A DNA stretch of 64,000 bases from Aquincola tertiaricarbonis (GTDB lineage: Bacteria; Pseudomonadota; Gammaproteobacteria; Burkholderiales; Burkholderiaceae_C), in the NCBI RefSeq assembly GCF_023573145.1, contig NZ_CP097635.1, positions 2,728,001 through 2,792,000 of the forward strand, read 5' to 3'. Every line of letters starts with the position of its first letter. Positions within the stretch are counted from its first letter, which is position 1. The notes beneath the pieces are model-generated. The model saw nothing but the letters and a program-made list of their open reading frames with translations. It did no database searches and had not been told where the DNA came from. Shown here one piece after another: positions 1 through 8,433 of this stretch. The position numbers and the translations under genes were made by a program.

Positions 1-183
1 CTGCCAGCCATCGATGATGTCGCCCACCAGGTACAGCGTCTCGCACTCCACCTCGCGCAGAAAGTCCAGCAGCGCCAGCGCCTGGCAGCCCGGCGTGCCC
101 AGGTGCAGGTCGGAGATCCAGACGGTGCGCATCTGCAGCACCGGCGCCGGTCGGTCGGCGAAGCCGTCAGGGTCGGGTCGCAT
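1..183 (-). CDS. UDP-2,3-diacylglucosamine diphosphatase-like metallophosphoesterase (5' part only)
   Basis: Only the first 61 codons lie in the window; the gene runs off the left edge. The visible protein reads MRPDPDGFADR..., then RTVWISDLHLGTPG, then LYLVGDIIDGWQ. SDLHLG (metal-binding D-x-H) and GDIIDGW (second metal-ligand block) are the first two motifs of calcineurin-like phosphoesterases of the LpxH/YbbF type, which cleave UDP-2,3-diacylglucosamine in lipid A synthesis. An internal ATG at 131, just before RTVWISD, is an equally possible start. The missing C-terminus prevents telling true LpxH from the broader paralogous family found in Burkholderiales. Confidence 0.75.
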   Translation of the reverse strand, partial: MRPDPDGFADRPAPVLQMRTVWISDLHLGTPGCQALALLDFLREVECETLYLVGDIIDGWQ

Positions 184-251
184 GCCGGCATGCTGGGGTC
201 GCCGGGTGACGGCGGCATGACGGCGCGGTGACCGTCCGGCGACGGTGGCCC

Positions 252-740
252 TCAGGCCAGGCCCGCCTTGTCCAGGCCATAGGCCTTGTCGAGCGAGCCG
301 GGCAGCGTCCGGAAGGCAACGCCGGCGCGGTTCCAGGCGTTGATCAGCATCACCTGGTAGGTGAGGTCGCTCAGCGCCGCCTCGTCGAACTGCTCGCGCA
401 CCTCGGCATACAGCGCGTCGCTGATGCCTTCGGGCGCCAGCCGCGTCAGTGCCTCGGTCCAGGCCAGGGCGGCCCGCTCCCGCGCGTTGAACAGCGGCGA
501 CTCGCGCCAGGCGGCCAGGTGGTACAGGCGCAGCTCACGCTCGCCATGCAGCCGCGCCTGCTTGCTGTGCATGTCCAGGCAGAAGCTGCAGCCGTTGAGC
601 TGGGAGGCGCGGACGTCCACCAGGTGCAGCAGCGCTGCGTCCACATGGCCGCGGCGGGCCAGCGTCAGGCTCACGTCGGCCAGCTTCTTGAAAAGCTCGC
701 TGGACAGCGCGGCATGGTTCAGTCGGGGAAGGGTGTTCAT
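252..740 (-). CDS. AhpD-like carboxymuconolactone decarboxylase family protein
   Basis: A 162-residue alpha-helical protein of the AhpD/carboxymuconolactone decarboxylase fold. The redox motif is C51-S-F-C54 followed by H58 (GCSFCLDMHSK), the peroxidatic CxxC-x3-H arrangement of AhpD-type alkylhydroperoxidases, so a thiol-dependent peroxidase role is likely. The frame stays open upstream to 809, but the start at 740 is preceded by a plausible AAGG ribosome binding site and matches the family N-terminus. It diverges from an ECF41 sigma factor gene. Carboxymuconolactone decarboxylase genes are one of the classic ECF41 partners, and a matching promoter lies upstream on this strand. The substrate is unknown. 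Confidence 0.88.
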   Translation of the reverse strand: MNTLPRLNHAALSSELFKKLADVSLTLARRGHVDAALLHLVDVRASQLNGCSFCLDMHSKQARLHGERELRLYHLAAWRESPLFNARERAALAWTEALTRLAPEGISDALYAEVREQFDEAALSDLTYQVMLINAWNRAGVAFRTLPGSLDKAYGLDKAGLA

Positions 741-816
741 GGTCTTGGCCTTGCGGCAGGTGTGAAGGGTTTGAAGGCCGGTCCGCGCCTGGTGGCGCAG
801 CGGCTTCACAGGTCAA

Positions 817-843
817 GACGAGCCAGCCCCGCGGCGTGTGACA
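817..843 (-). promoter_or_regulatory. ECF41-type promoter of the AhpD-like gene
   Basis: Read on the minus strand, TGTCACA (843-837) is followed after exactly 16 bases by CGTC (820-817). This is the published ECF41 consensus TGTCACA-N16-CGTC without a mismatch. Transcription would start near 810 and give a leader of about 70 nt before the start codon at 740. The adjacent divergent gene encodes an ECF41 sigma factor, so the regulator and its target sit back to back. Confidence 0.85.
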
Positions 844-874
844 TCGCCCGGGCGCTTGGCCTACAGTCGCCCTG

Positions 875-1807
875 ATGTCCACGCCCACCCCCGGCCTGGC
901 GCAGGCCCAGGACGAGCGGGCACTGCGCTTTCAGCAATCGCATGCGCGTGCCTTGCGGGCGCTGGCCTACCGCATGCTGGGCTCACGGGCCGAGGCCGAG
1001 GACGTGGTGCAGGACGCCTGGCTGCGATGGAGCACGGTGGACGAAGCCACGGTCCAGCATGCGGGCGCCTTCCTTTCGCGGCTGGTGACGCACCTGTGCC
1101 TCGACCGGCTGAAGTCGGCCGCGGCGCAGCGTGAGCACTACGTGGGCGTGTGGCTGCCCGAGCCGCTGGTGGACGAAGCCGCCGGCTGGTGCCCCGGCCC
1201 CGAGGCACAGGCCGAGTACGCGCAGGAGGTGTCCACCGCCTTCCTGCTGGCGCTGCAACGGCTGTCGCCGCTGGAGCGGGCGGCCTTCCTGCTGCACGAC
1301 GTGTTCGAGCTGGATTTCGACGAGATCGGCGGCCGGCTGCAGCGCAGCCCGGCGGCCTGCCGCCAGCTGGCCAGCCGGGCGCGCAGCCGTGTGAGGGCCG
1401 GGGAGGCGCGCCAGACGGTGCAGGCGGACGAGCACGAGCGGCTGCTGGCCGCCTTCATCCAGGCCTTGCAGCAGCAGGACGTGGCCGCGATGGCGCAGGT
1501 GCTGGCCGACGACGCGGTGCTGCTGGCCGATGGCGGCGGCAAGGTGAACGCGGTGCCGCGCGCGCTGGCGGGCGGCGGCCGTGTGGCCAAGGCCCTGGTG
1601 GGCTTCACCAAGCTGCCGGGGCATCTGCAGTGGCGGCTGCAGCCGGCGCGGATCAATGGCGAGCCGGGCTACGTGGCTTATGACGCGCAGGGCCTGCCGG
1701 TGCAGACGGTGGTGCTGCGGCCGGCCGACGCGGGCCGCATCGCTGCGGTGTACATCCAGCGCAACCCCGACAAGCTGCGGCACCTGCGGCCGCTGCCGCC
1801 TGCCTGA
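875..1807 (+). CDS. ECF41-family RNA polymerase sigma factor with C-terminal SnoaL-like domain
   Basis: A 310-residue sigma factor. Region 2 covers about residues 20-85 (RALAYRMLGSRAEAEDVVQDAWLRW) and region 4 about 125-175 (LSPLERAAFLLHDVFELDFDEI). They are followed by a SnoaL/NTF2-like extension to the end. The three ECF41 signatures are all present: WLPEPL at 93-98 in the linker, DGGGK at 219-223, and NPDKL at 297-301. In ECF41 proteins the extension takes the place of an anti-sigma factor and tunes activity in cis, and no anti-sigma gene is seen nearby. The inferred target is the divergent AhpD-like gene. The start ATG lies 32 bp beyond that gene's promoter, so the two share a compact control region. 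Confidence 0.93.
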   Translation: MSTPTPGLAQAQDERALRFQQSHARALRALAYRMLGSRAEAEDVVQDAWLRWSTVDEATVQHAGAFLSRLVTHLCLDRLKSAAAQREHYVGVWLPEPLVDEAAGWCPGPEAQAEYAQEVSTAFLLALQRLSPLERAAFLLHDVFELDFDEIGGRLQRSPAACRQLASRARSRVRAGEARQTVQADEHERLLAAFIQALQQQDVAAMAQVLADDAVLLADGGGKVNAVPRALAGGGRVAKALVGFTKLPGHLQWRLQPARINGEPGYVAYDAQGLPVQTVVLRPADAGRIAAVYIQRNPDKLRHLRPLPPA

Positions 1808-1831
1808 GCCGCGGGCGCTGGCGCCGCCCCG

Positions 1832-2002
1832 TCAGTGCGGCGGAATCCAGTCCAGCACCAGGTGCACCAGCCGCGACACCGAGGCCGCCAGCCGGAACAA
1901 GGTGTCCAGCACCTGGGCGCAGGCCTGCAGCAGCGCGGCGGGCACGGCCAGCGCATCGGCCAGCAGGGCGCGCAGGGTTTGCAGCAGGGTGTCGATGAAC
2001 AT
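1832..2002 (-). CDS. small hydrophobic/amphipathic hypothetical protein
   Basis: A possible 56-residue ORF (MFIDTLLQTLRALLADAL...LVLDWIPPH). It is rich in Leu, Ala and Val with periodic charged residues, compatible with one or two amphipathic helices. It lies in the 267-bp space between the sigma factor and the FAD oxidoreductase on the strand of the latter. No family is recognised and the ribosome binding site is not convincing. A chance ORF in GC-rich DNA cannot be excluded. Confidence 0.3.
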   Translation of the reverse strand: MFIDTLLQTLRALLADALAVPAALLQACAQVLDTLFRLAASVSRLVHLVLDWIPPH

Positions 2003-2074
2003 GGCCGCGATGCTACGGCCTGCGGGCGCCGCAGCCAAGCCGGTCGGCGACTTTCAAGGTATGGGCGGTGGCGG

Positions 2075-3313
2075 TCAGCCGAAGCGGGCCGGCGCATACG
2101 GCGCCGCGTCCAGCAGCGGTGCGGCACCGGTCATCAGGTCGGCCAGCAGGCGTCCGCTGGCCGGGCCCAGCGTGAAGCCCTGGTGGGCATGCCCCAGGTT
2201 GAACCACAGGCCGCGGTGACGCGGGGCCGGGCCGATCACCGGCAGCATGTCGGCGGTACAGGGGCGGGCGCCCATCCACGGCGTGCTTTCCACCGGCGTG
2301 CCCAGGGGAAGCAACTCGTTGGCCAGCGCCTCGGCCTTGTGCATCTGCACCGGCGTGGGGGCGGCGTCCAGTCGCGCGAACTCGGCGCCGGTGGTCACGC
2401 GCACACCGCGCTGCATCGGGCCCATCACCAGGCCGGCTTCCACGTCGTAGAGCGACAGCCGGGGCGCGATGGGCGCCGCATGGTGCCGGTGGTAACCCCG
2501 CTTGATGAACAGCGGGTAGCGGTAGCCCAGCGTGCGCAGCAGCGTGTCCGACCACGGCCCCAGCGCCACCACCGCCTGGGCGGCCTGCACCGGGCCATCG
2601 GCCGTCTGTACCTGCCAACCACTGCCGGTGGCGGCCAGCGTGGCCGCGTCGCCGATCAGCAGCCGGCCGCCGTGGGCCTGCAGGGCCTGCGCATAACGGG
2701 CCACCAGCGCACCGGGGTCGTTCACGGTCCACGGGTCCAGCCAGTGCAGGGCACCGGCGGCGCGCTCGGTCACGCCGGGCTCTGCGCGGCGCAGCGTGTC
2801 GCGGTCCATCACCACATGGCGCAGGCCGTGCCGTTCGGCCAGGCGCTGCGCGTCGGTCACGGCCGCCGCCATCGCGTCGCCGGTGCGGAAGATCCAGCGG
2901 TAGCCTTCTCGGCGCACCAGGTCCTGGGCGCCGGCCAGGCCGATCAGTTCGTCATGGGTGTGCAGGCTGTGCTCGATGAGGGCCGCATAGGCCTGCGACA
3001 GCTGCGCATGCCGCCGTGGGGCCGAGTTGCGCCAGTAGCGGGACAGCGGTGCCGCCAGGCCGGGCAGGGCGCCCAGGTGGTAGTTCACGTCGGCACCGCG
3101 CTTCATCGCCACGCCCAGCAGCTTGGACAGCTGGCGCGGGAATGCATAGGGCACCACCGCTTCGCGCTGGATGATGCCGGCGTTGCCGTAGGAGGTTTCG
3201 CGCCCGGGCTCACGCCGGTCGACCAGCGTGACCGCATGGCCGCGCAAGGCCAGGTGCAGGGCGGTGCAGGTGCCCACCATGCCGGCCCCCAGCACCAGCA
3301 CGTCGGGCTTCAT
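2075..3313 (-). CDS. FAD-dependent oxidoreductase, D-amino acid dehydrogenase (DAO) type
   Basis: A 412-residue flavoprotein. The N-terminus has the Rossmann FAD motif G9-x-G11-x-x-G14 (VLVLGAGMVGTCTALHLALRG). The C-terminal part has the DAO-family blocks PWMGARPCTADMLPVIGP and LGHAHQGFTLGPASGRLLADL, which close over the isoalloxazine ring. Length and motifs fit D-amino-acid dehydrogenase (DadA)-like enzymes that oxidise amino acids or related amines and pass electrons to the respiratory chain. The substrate cannot be read from sequence. It lies 143 bp downstream of a LysR gene on the same strand and opposite a Bug receptor-amidase pair, which suggests a small catabolic locus for an amide- or amino-acid-like compound. 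Confidence 0.85.
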   Translation of the reverse strand: MKPDVLVLGAGMVGTCTALHLALRGHAVTLVDRREPGRETSYGNAGIIQREAVVPYAFPRQLSKLLGVAMKRGADVNYHLGALPGLAAPLSRYWRNSAPRRHAQLSQAYAALIEHSLHTHDELIGLAGAQDLVRREGYRWIFRTGDAMAAAVTDAQRLAERHGLRHVVMDRDTLRRAEPGVTERAAGALHWLDPWTVNDPGALVARYAQALQAHGGRLLIGDAATLAATGSGWQVQTADGPVQAAQAVVALGPWSDTLLRTLGYRYPLFIKRGYHRHHAAPIAPRLSLYDVEAGLVMGPMQRGVRVTTGAEFARLDAAPTPVQMHKAEALANELLPLGTPVESTPWMGARPCTADMLPVIGPAPRHRGLWFNLGHAHQGFTLGPASGRLLADLMTGAAPLLDAAPYAPARFG

Positions 3314-3456
3314 GCGGGGGCGAAACGGTGGATGGGCTTCGGCAGGTAGGTGGTCATGGGCGTTGGCAGTGCGGCTGAGATGCCGCCGATTATTCAGCCG
3401 GCGCGGGTGCTGCAGCCGCCGCGCGGTTGAATCCAGCGTTGCGCCAGGCGCAAGGC

Positions 3457-4449
3457 TCAGCCGCCCTCCAGCCGCTGGCGCAGGAAGTCGATGAAGGCAC
3501 GCGCGGCTTCCGGCAGCTGGCGTCCTGCCAGGGTCTGCACCTCGAAGTGGCGTTCGGTCATCTCGCGGTCGCGCAGCGGCACCGCCACCACCGCGCCTTG
3601 CTGCAGGTGCTGGCGCAAGGCCAGTTCGCCGCAGAAGGTGATGGCCTGCGTCTCGGCCGCGTAGGCCACCAGCGGAAACAGGTGGTCGCTGGTGAAGCGC
3701 GACTGGTAGGCCAGGCCCTGGCGGCTGAAGCACACGTCCAGCAGCCGGCGCAGCGTGGAGGCGGTGGAGGGCAGGGCCAGCGGCCAGGCCACCACCTGCG
3801 CCAGCGTGAGGTGGCGCTTGCCCGCCAGCGGGTGGCCGGCGGCCAGCACCGCCAGCACGGGGGCGGGGTGGCGCAGCTCCACCGTCAGGTCGCGCTCCGA
3901 CGTGAGGTTCACCGTCACGCCCACGTCGGCCGCGCCTTCGCGTACACGGCGCACCACCTCGGCCTGCACCGCCATGTCCAGCGAGAAGCTGACGTGCGGC
4001 TGCCGCGCCTGGAACTGCGCCACCAGGGCCGGCAGGAAGTCGTAGGCGAAGCCCTCGGTGGCCACCAGCTTGACCTTGTCCTTGCGCTGGCCGCGCAAGG
4101 CCTGGATCTCTTCGGCCACGCGCTCCATGTCCAGCCAGGCGCGGCGGGCGTGGGCGGCCAGCAGTTCGCCGGCCGAGTTGAGCACCACGCCGCGCGCACG
4201 CCGCTCGAACAGCAGCGTGTCCATCTCGCGTTCCAGCCGCGCGATCTGGCGGCTGACGGCCGAAGGCGCCAGGTTCAGCCGCGCGGCCGCCTGCGTGATG
4301 GAGCCGGTGTTGGCCACCTCCAGGAAGTGCTGCAGCGCCGGCTCCTGCAACGCACGGGCGTTGACGCTGCGGCTGCGGGCGGCGGGGCGGCGCGCGACCG
4401 GCTTGCTGCGCGGCGGCGCGGGGGTGGGGGGCGAACTGGCCATGGCCAA
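3457..4449 (-). CDS. LysR-family transcriptional regulator
   Basis: A 330-residue LysR protein. The winged helix-turn-helix is at about residues 38-95 (FLEVANTGSITQAAARLNLAPSAVSRQIARLEREMDTLLFERR), followed by a two-lobed substrate-binding domain. A basic Pro/Ala/Arg-rich tail of about 30 residues precedes the helix-turn-helix. Start codons at 4449 and 4443 are both possible. It diverges from the Bug receptor-amidase operon across a short intergenic stretch that contains a T-N11-A palindrome. It probably activates that operon in response to the transported substrate and controls its own expression. The FAD oxidoreductase downstream may be part of the same regulon. Confidence 0.92.
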   Translation of the reverse strand: MAMASSPPTPAPPRSKPVARRPAARSRSVNARALQEPALQHFLEVANTGSITQAAARLNLAPSAVSRQIARLEREMDTLLFERRARGVVLNSAGELLAAHARRAWLDMERVAEEIQALRGQRKDKVKLVATEGFAYDFLPALVAQFQARQPHVSFSLDMAVQAEVVRRVREGAADVGVTVNLTSERDLTVELRHPAPVLAVLAAGHPLAGKRHLTLAQVVAWPLALPSTASTLRRLLDVCFSRQGLAYQSRFTSDHLFPLVAYAAETQAITFCGELALRQHLQQGAVVAVPLRDREMTERHFEVQTLAGRQLPEAARAFIDFLRQRLEGG

Positions 4450-4462
4450 GGCTAGCCAAGCC

Positions 4463-4477
4463 TTGCGTTTGACGCAA
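4463..4477. promoter_or_regulatory. LysR-type operator (T-N11-A palindrome)
   Basis: TTGCGTTTGACGCAA has perfect 5-bp arms (TTGCG/CGCAA) and contains a T-N11-A LysR box. It lies 14-28 bp upstream of the lysR start and about 85 bp upstream of the Bug receptor start, where a divergent autoregulatory site would sit. Its use is inferred from position and symmetry. Confidence 0.6.
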
Positions 4478-4561
4478 CGCTCGATTCGCCGCCATGCCGT
4501 TGCTGGCGGTGGGGGCCGTTCCTAGGATGCGCCCATGTCCCCTTGCTGGAGCACCCACCGC

Positions 4562-5557
4562 ATGAGCCCTGTCACCACCCCCCACCGCCAGGTGCTTTGG
4601 ACCGCGGCCTGCGCCTTGCTGGCCGCCGCCAGCCTGCCGATGCAGGCACATGCGCAGGCCTACCCGCAAAAGCCGATGACGCTGGTGGTGCCGTTTCCGC
4701 CCGGCGGCAGCACCGACGTGCTGGGCCGCCTGTTCGGCAAGCTGCTGTCCGAGCAGCTGAAGCAGCCGGTCATCATCGACAACCGGCCCGGCGCCGGCAC
4801 CATCCTGGGCGCGCAACTCGTGGCCAAGGCCGCGCCCGATGGCTACACCTTGCTCATCAGCTCGGGCTCCACCTTCACCGTCAACCCGGCCATCCGGCCC
4901 AACCTGCCCTACGACCCGGTCAAGAGCTTCGAGCCGGTGGCCATCGTGGCGCGGGTGCCGCTGGTGCTGCTGGCCAACAACGCGGTGCCGGTGAAGGACG
5001 TCAAGGGATTCGTGCAGGCCATCAAGGCGCAGCCGGAGAAGTTCGCCTATGCCTCCTTCGGCAGCGGCACCACCTCGCACTTCACCGGCGAGATCATCCT
5101 GCAGGCCGTGGGCGGCAAGATGCTGCACGTGCCCTACAAGGGCAGCGCCCCGGCCATGACCGACCTGATCGGCGGCCAGGTGCCGTACTCGGTGGACACG
5201 GTGATCGCCGCGCTGCCGCAGCTCAAGGCGGGCAAGGTCAAGGCCATTGCGGTGACCACCGCCAGACGCTCGCAGCAGCTGCCCGACGTGCCCAGCTTCG
5301 CCGAGAGCGGCTACCCGCAGGTGGACGCCGACACCTGGCTGATGCTGGCCGCGCCCAAAGGCACACCGGCCGCCGTGCGCGCCACGCTGGAAAAGACGCT
5401 GGCCGGCCTGCTGGCCAAGCCCGAGGTGCGGCAGCTGCTGCTGCAGCAGGGCGCCGAGCCGGCCTTCAGCTCGGCCGCGCAGGCCGCCGCGCAGATCGAC
5501 AAGGAACTGCCGCTGATGCGGGCCGTGGCCCAGCGCGCCAACATCCAGCCCGATTGA
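4562..5557 (+). CDS. Bug-family tripartite tricarboxylate transporter substrate-binding protein
   Basis: A 331-residue periplasmic receptor. The signal peptide is about residues 1-31 (HRQVLWTAACALLAAASLPMQAHAQ) with an Ala-x-Ala type cut before AYPQKPMTLVVPFPPGGSTDVLGR. The YPxKP start, VPFPPGGSTD ligand loop, IIDNRPGAGTILGA and VPYKGSAPAMTDLIGGQV are hallmarks of Bug/TctC proteins, a family greatly expanded in Burkholderiales. An upstream ATG at 4535 is open, but the start at 4562 gives a normal signal peptide. No TctA/TctB membrane genes are adjacent, which is common for orphan Bug genes. The amidase follows after 4 bp, so the pair is co-transcribed and the ligand is probably an amide or acid handled by it. 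Confidence 0.92.
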   Translation: MSPVTTPHRQVLWTAACALLAAASLPMQAHAQAYPQKPMTLVVPFPPGGSTDVLGRLFGKLLSEQLKQPVIIDNRPGAGTILGAQLVAKAAPDGYTLLISSGSTFTVNPAIRPNLPYDPVKSFEPVAIVARVPLVLLANNAVPVKDVKGFVQAIKAQPEKFAYASFGSGTTSHFTGEIILQAVGGKMLHVPYKGSAPAMTDLIGGQVPYSVDTVIAALPQLKAGKVKAIAVTTARRSQQLPDVPSFAESGYPQVDADTWLMLAAPKGTPAAVRATLEKTLAGLLAKPEVRQLLLQQGAEPAFSSAAQAAAQIDKELPLMRAVAQRANIQPD

Positions 5558-5561
5558 GGCC

Positions 5562-7115
5562 ATGCCTGCGATGCCCATGACCCCGCCCGCTTCCGCCAGC
5601 CCTTCCTGCATCACCGCGCTGCCGGCGGTGGAACTGCGCCGGCTCATCGGCAGCCGCGCCCTGTCGCCGGTGGAGCTGCTGGAAGCCTGCATCCAGCGCA
5701 TCGAGCGCTACAACCCCTTCGTCAACGCCGTCACCGCCACCTGCTTCGAGCGTGCGCGGGTGGAGGCAAGGGCCGCCGAGCAGGCGGTGATGCGTGGCGA
5801 GCCACTGGGCCTGCTGCACGGCCTGCCGCTGGGCGTGAAGGACCTGGAGCCCACCGAGGGCCTGCTCACCACGCTGGGCACGCCCAGCCTGCGCAATCAC
5901 GTGCCCACGGCCGACGTGGAACTGGTGGCCCGGCTGCGCCGCGCCGGCGCCATCGTGGCCGGCAAGACCAACGTGCCCGAGATGGGCGCGGGTGCCAACA
6001 GCCGCAACCCGGTGTGGGGCGCCACCGGCAACCCGTTCGATCCGCGGCTGAATGCGGGCGGCTCGTCCGGCGGCTCGGCCGCCGCGCTGGCGCTGGACCT
6101 GCTGCCGGTGTGCACAGGCTCGGACACCGGCGGCTCGCTGCGCATACCCGCGGCCAAGTGCGGCGTGGTGGGCCTGCGGCCTTCGCCCGGCGTGGTGCCC
6201 AGCGTGCGCAAGCCGCTGGGCTGGTCGCCCATCTCGGTCGTGGGCCCGATGGGCCGCAGCATGGCCGACACCTGCCTGCAGCTGGCCGCCACGGCCGGCC
6301 CGCATGCCGGCGATGCACTGAGCTTTCCGCTGGAGGCCGGTGCCTTCCTGCAGCCGGCGCCGGTGGACCTTTCGCGCCTGCGCGTGGCCTGGACCGAGGA
6401 CTTCGGCGCCTGCGACGTGGACCCGGTGGTGCGCCAGGCGATGCGCGACAAGATGGCCGCCATGCGCCACCTGTTCGCGGCCTGCGACGAAGTGAGCTTC
6501 GACCTGGGCGACGTGCACCGCTGCTTCGACGTGCTGCGGGCCGAGGCCTTCGTGGCCGGCATGCGCGAGACCTATGAGCGCGACCCCGGCAGCCTGGGCC
6601 CCAACCCGCGCGCCAATTACGAACTGGGCGTCAAGATGTCGCTGCTCGACGCCGCCTGGGCCCAGGCCGAGCAGACGCGCATCATCAACCGCTTCCAGCA
6701 GGTCTACCGGGACTACGACCTGGTGCTGTCACCCACCACGCCGGTGTCGCCCTTCCCGTGGACACAGCCGCACGCGGCCGAGATCGATGGCCGCCCGCAG
6801 GCCAACTACTACCGCTGGCTGGCGCTGACCTACGTGGTCACGCTCACCACCCACCCGGCCTTGAGCCTGCCCTGCGGCCGCGACGCGCGTGGTCTGCCTT
6901 TCGGCCTGCAGGTGGTGGCGCCGTTCCGTGCCGACCTGGCGCTGCTGCGCGCCGGCCTGGCGCTGGAACAGGCTTTCGCCGCCCAGCCGGCCCTGGCCCG
7001 CCCAAGGCCCGATGCCGATCGCCTGGGCCCGGTGGAGCCGGCCTTGCGTTCCATCGTCACCGCGCCGCCGGATGGGCAGGCGGCTGCGGCCGGCGTTTCG
7101 GCCTCCGTGGTTTAA
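5562..7115 (+). CDS. amidase signature (AS) family amidase
   Basis: A 517-residue amidase of usual family length. The Ser-cisSer-Lys triad can be placed: Lys93 in GLPLGVKD, the cis-Ser in the Gly/Ser loop at 166-172 (GGSSGGS), and the nucleophile Ser192 in TGSDTGGSLRIPA. These enzymes hydrolyse carboxamides to acid plus ammonia. Methionines 1, 4 and 6 could all start translation; the first lies 4 bp after the Bug receptor stop, indicating translational coupling. With the receptor and the divergent LysR it forms an uptake-and-hydrolysis unit. The physiological amide is unknown. The last two codons overlap the convergent gene on the other strand by 4 bp. Confidence 0.93.
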   Translation: MPAMPMTPPASASPSCITALPAVELRRLIGSRALSPVELLEACIQRIERYNPFVNAVTATCFERARVEARAAEQAVMRGEPLGLLHGLPLGVKDLEPTEGLLTTLGTPSLRNHVPTADVELVARLRRAGAIVAGKTNVPEMGAGANSRNPVWGATGNPFDPRLNAGGSSGGSAAALALDLLPVCTGSDTGGSLRIPAAKCGVVGLRPSPGVVPSVRKPLGWSPISVVGPMGRSMADTCLQLAATAGPHAGDALSFPLEAGAFLQPAPVDLSRLRVAWTEDFGACDVDPVVRQAMRDKMAAMRHLFAACDEVSFDLGDVHRCFDVLRAEAFVAGMRETYERDPGSLGPNPRANYELGVKMSLLDAAWAQAEQTRIINRFQQVYRDYDLVLSPTTPVSPFPWTQPHAAEIDGRPQANYYRWLALTYVVTLTTHPALSLPCGRDARGLPFGLQVVAPFRADLALLRAGLALEQAFAAQPALARPRPDADRLGPVEPALRSIVTAPPDGQAAAAGVSASVV

Positions 7116-8368
7116 ACGCCGGGGCCGCAGCCACCCGCCGGTGCGTGGCCCAGGGCCGAGCGCGCGGTCGGCATCAGCCGATGCTGCAGGGGCGGCGCGG
7201 CCGACCACGGCGCCAGCAGCGCGTCCAGCGGTCCGGTCCCGGCCGCTGCAGGCCCTGACGACACGCGCACCAGCACCTGCAAGTCTTGCCGCACCGGCAG
7301 CCGGGGAAAGTTGTTGGCCGCCGGCTCCGTGACGTACCAGCCGGTCAGCGCGCCACTGCCGACCTCCAAGGGTGGCTGCGACGCGGCACGGCACAGCGCC
7401 AGCAGTTCGGCCGACGCCGGCGCACGCAGCGGGTACAGGCGGATGTGCACTGGCTGTGGCGGCGCCATGCGCACCGCGCCGGCCGCCCGGCGCAGGCCCG
7501 CCAGCGGCAGGCCGGCGCCCGGCCAGGCGGGCCGCAGCAGCAGCACGTCGTCCGAATCCACCATCGTGGCGTTGGCCGCCTGCCGGTGCTGCTGCCACAC
7601 CGGCCCGTCGTAGAAGCCGGCCAGTGCGGCGGCGCGCGTGGCCATGTCGGCAAAGCCGCGTAGCCAGACGAAGCGGTCCGGTGCATCCAGGTCGCGGAAC
7701 TGGCCCATCACCACCATGCCCTGGGCTTCCTGCGGTTCCACGAAGTGGGTGTCGAAGAGGTCGACCAAGGTCTCGCGCTGGCCCGGGTAAAGGGTGTAGC
7801 GGCGCAACTCCAGCACCTGCGGTTCGATGGGCGGCAGCGGCAGTACCACCGCCTGGTCGGCCAGCCGCTCGAAGTCCATGGTCCAGTTCAGCTCCCAGCT
7901 GCGGCCGCCGTCGGCGGAAAACGCCTGTTCCCAGCGGGCGCGGTCCGGGCCTTGCCGACGCCACGTGAAGCGCACGCGGATGGGCCGGCCGTCCAGCAGG
8001 TCCTCGCCTTCGAACAGGCCTTCGTCCCCGTGGAATCCGCCCACCACCGGGGGCGCCAGCCGGCCGCTGTCGGCGTCCAGGCCCGTGCCGTCGTTGGTCA
8101 GCCAGTGGATGCTCCAGCGGCCCGTGGCGGGGTGGAAGCAGCGCAGCGTCATGCCCACCCAGCCGGGCCGCCGGGTCTCGGCCACCAGGGTGTCGAAGTG
8201 CACCAGCCCGCCGGGCAGGCGCTGGGCCTGCGTCTGTGCATCGAACACCTCCCAGTCGGTGCAGCCTTGCAGCCGCGCGCGCAGGCGGCGCTGGCGGCTG
8301 TGCCAGCGGCCGAGCATGAAGTCGAAGTCGTTGCAGGCGCCAGCGGCGCGGGTCGTCGTGCTTTGCAT
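7112..8368 (-). CDS. DUF1579-like / NIPSNAP family protein
   Basis: A 418-residue protein with two visible parts. Residues about 10-170 (FDFMLGRWHSRQRRL..., WSIHWL, RWEQAFSADGGRSWELNWTMDF) resemble the lipocalin-like DUF1579 fold. Residues about 185-290 (VLELRRYTLYPGQRETLVDLF... FVWLRGFADMATRAAALAGFYDGPVW) are a recognisable NIPSNAP dimeric alpha/beta-barrel domain. The rest is less well defined and may be a second barrel-like repeat. The start at 8368 is the first Met before the DUF1579-like motif. It diverges from a WYL regulator over an 88-bp promoter region containing a palindrome, so it is the likely target of that regulator. The biochemical role is unknown. Confidence 0.8.
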   Translation of the reverse strand: MQSTTTRAAGACNDFDFMLGRWHSRQRRLRARLQGCTDWEVFDAQTQAQRLPGGLVHFDTLVAETRRPGWVGMTLRCFHPATGRWSIHWLTNDGTGLDADSGRLAPPVVGGFHGDEGLFEGEDLLDGRPIRVRFTWRRQGPDRARWEQAFSADGGRSWELNWTMDFERLADQAVVLPLPPIEPQVLELRRYTLYPGQRETLVDLFDTHFVEPQEAQGMVVMGQFRDLDAPDRFVWLRGFADMATRAAALAGFYDGPVWQQHRQAANATMVDSDDVLLLRPAWPGAGLPLAGLRRAAGAVRMAPPQPVHIRLYPLRAPASAELLALCRAASQPPLEVGSGALTGWYVTEPAANNFPRLPVRQDLQVLVRVSSGPAAAGTGPLDALLAPWSAAPPLQHRLMPTARSALGHAPAGGCGPGV

Positions 8369-8417
8369 GTGCAGGTCCTTGGAAGGCGGTGTGCCGCATG
8401 CTCGCTGGCATAAAGTG

Positions 8418-8433
8418 ACACGGCATGTCGTGT
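8418..8433. promoter_or_regulatory. candidate operator of the WYL/YafY regulator
   Basis: ACACGGCATGTCGTGT is a 16-bp palindrome with 14 of 16 positions symmetric. It sits midway between the divergent starts at 8368 and 8457, in the only place available for a shared promoter. Its role as the operator of the adjacent DeoR-type helix-turn-helix protein is inferred. Confidence 0.55.

Noticed and set aside
2075..5701. A very long open frame on the minus strand running through the FAD oxidoreductase, LysR and Bug receptor genes.
   Set aside because: Outside the true FAD oxidoreductase it has the low-complexity Ala/Arg/Gly/His composition of antisense frames in GC-rich DNA and conflicts with clear genes in other frames.
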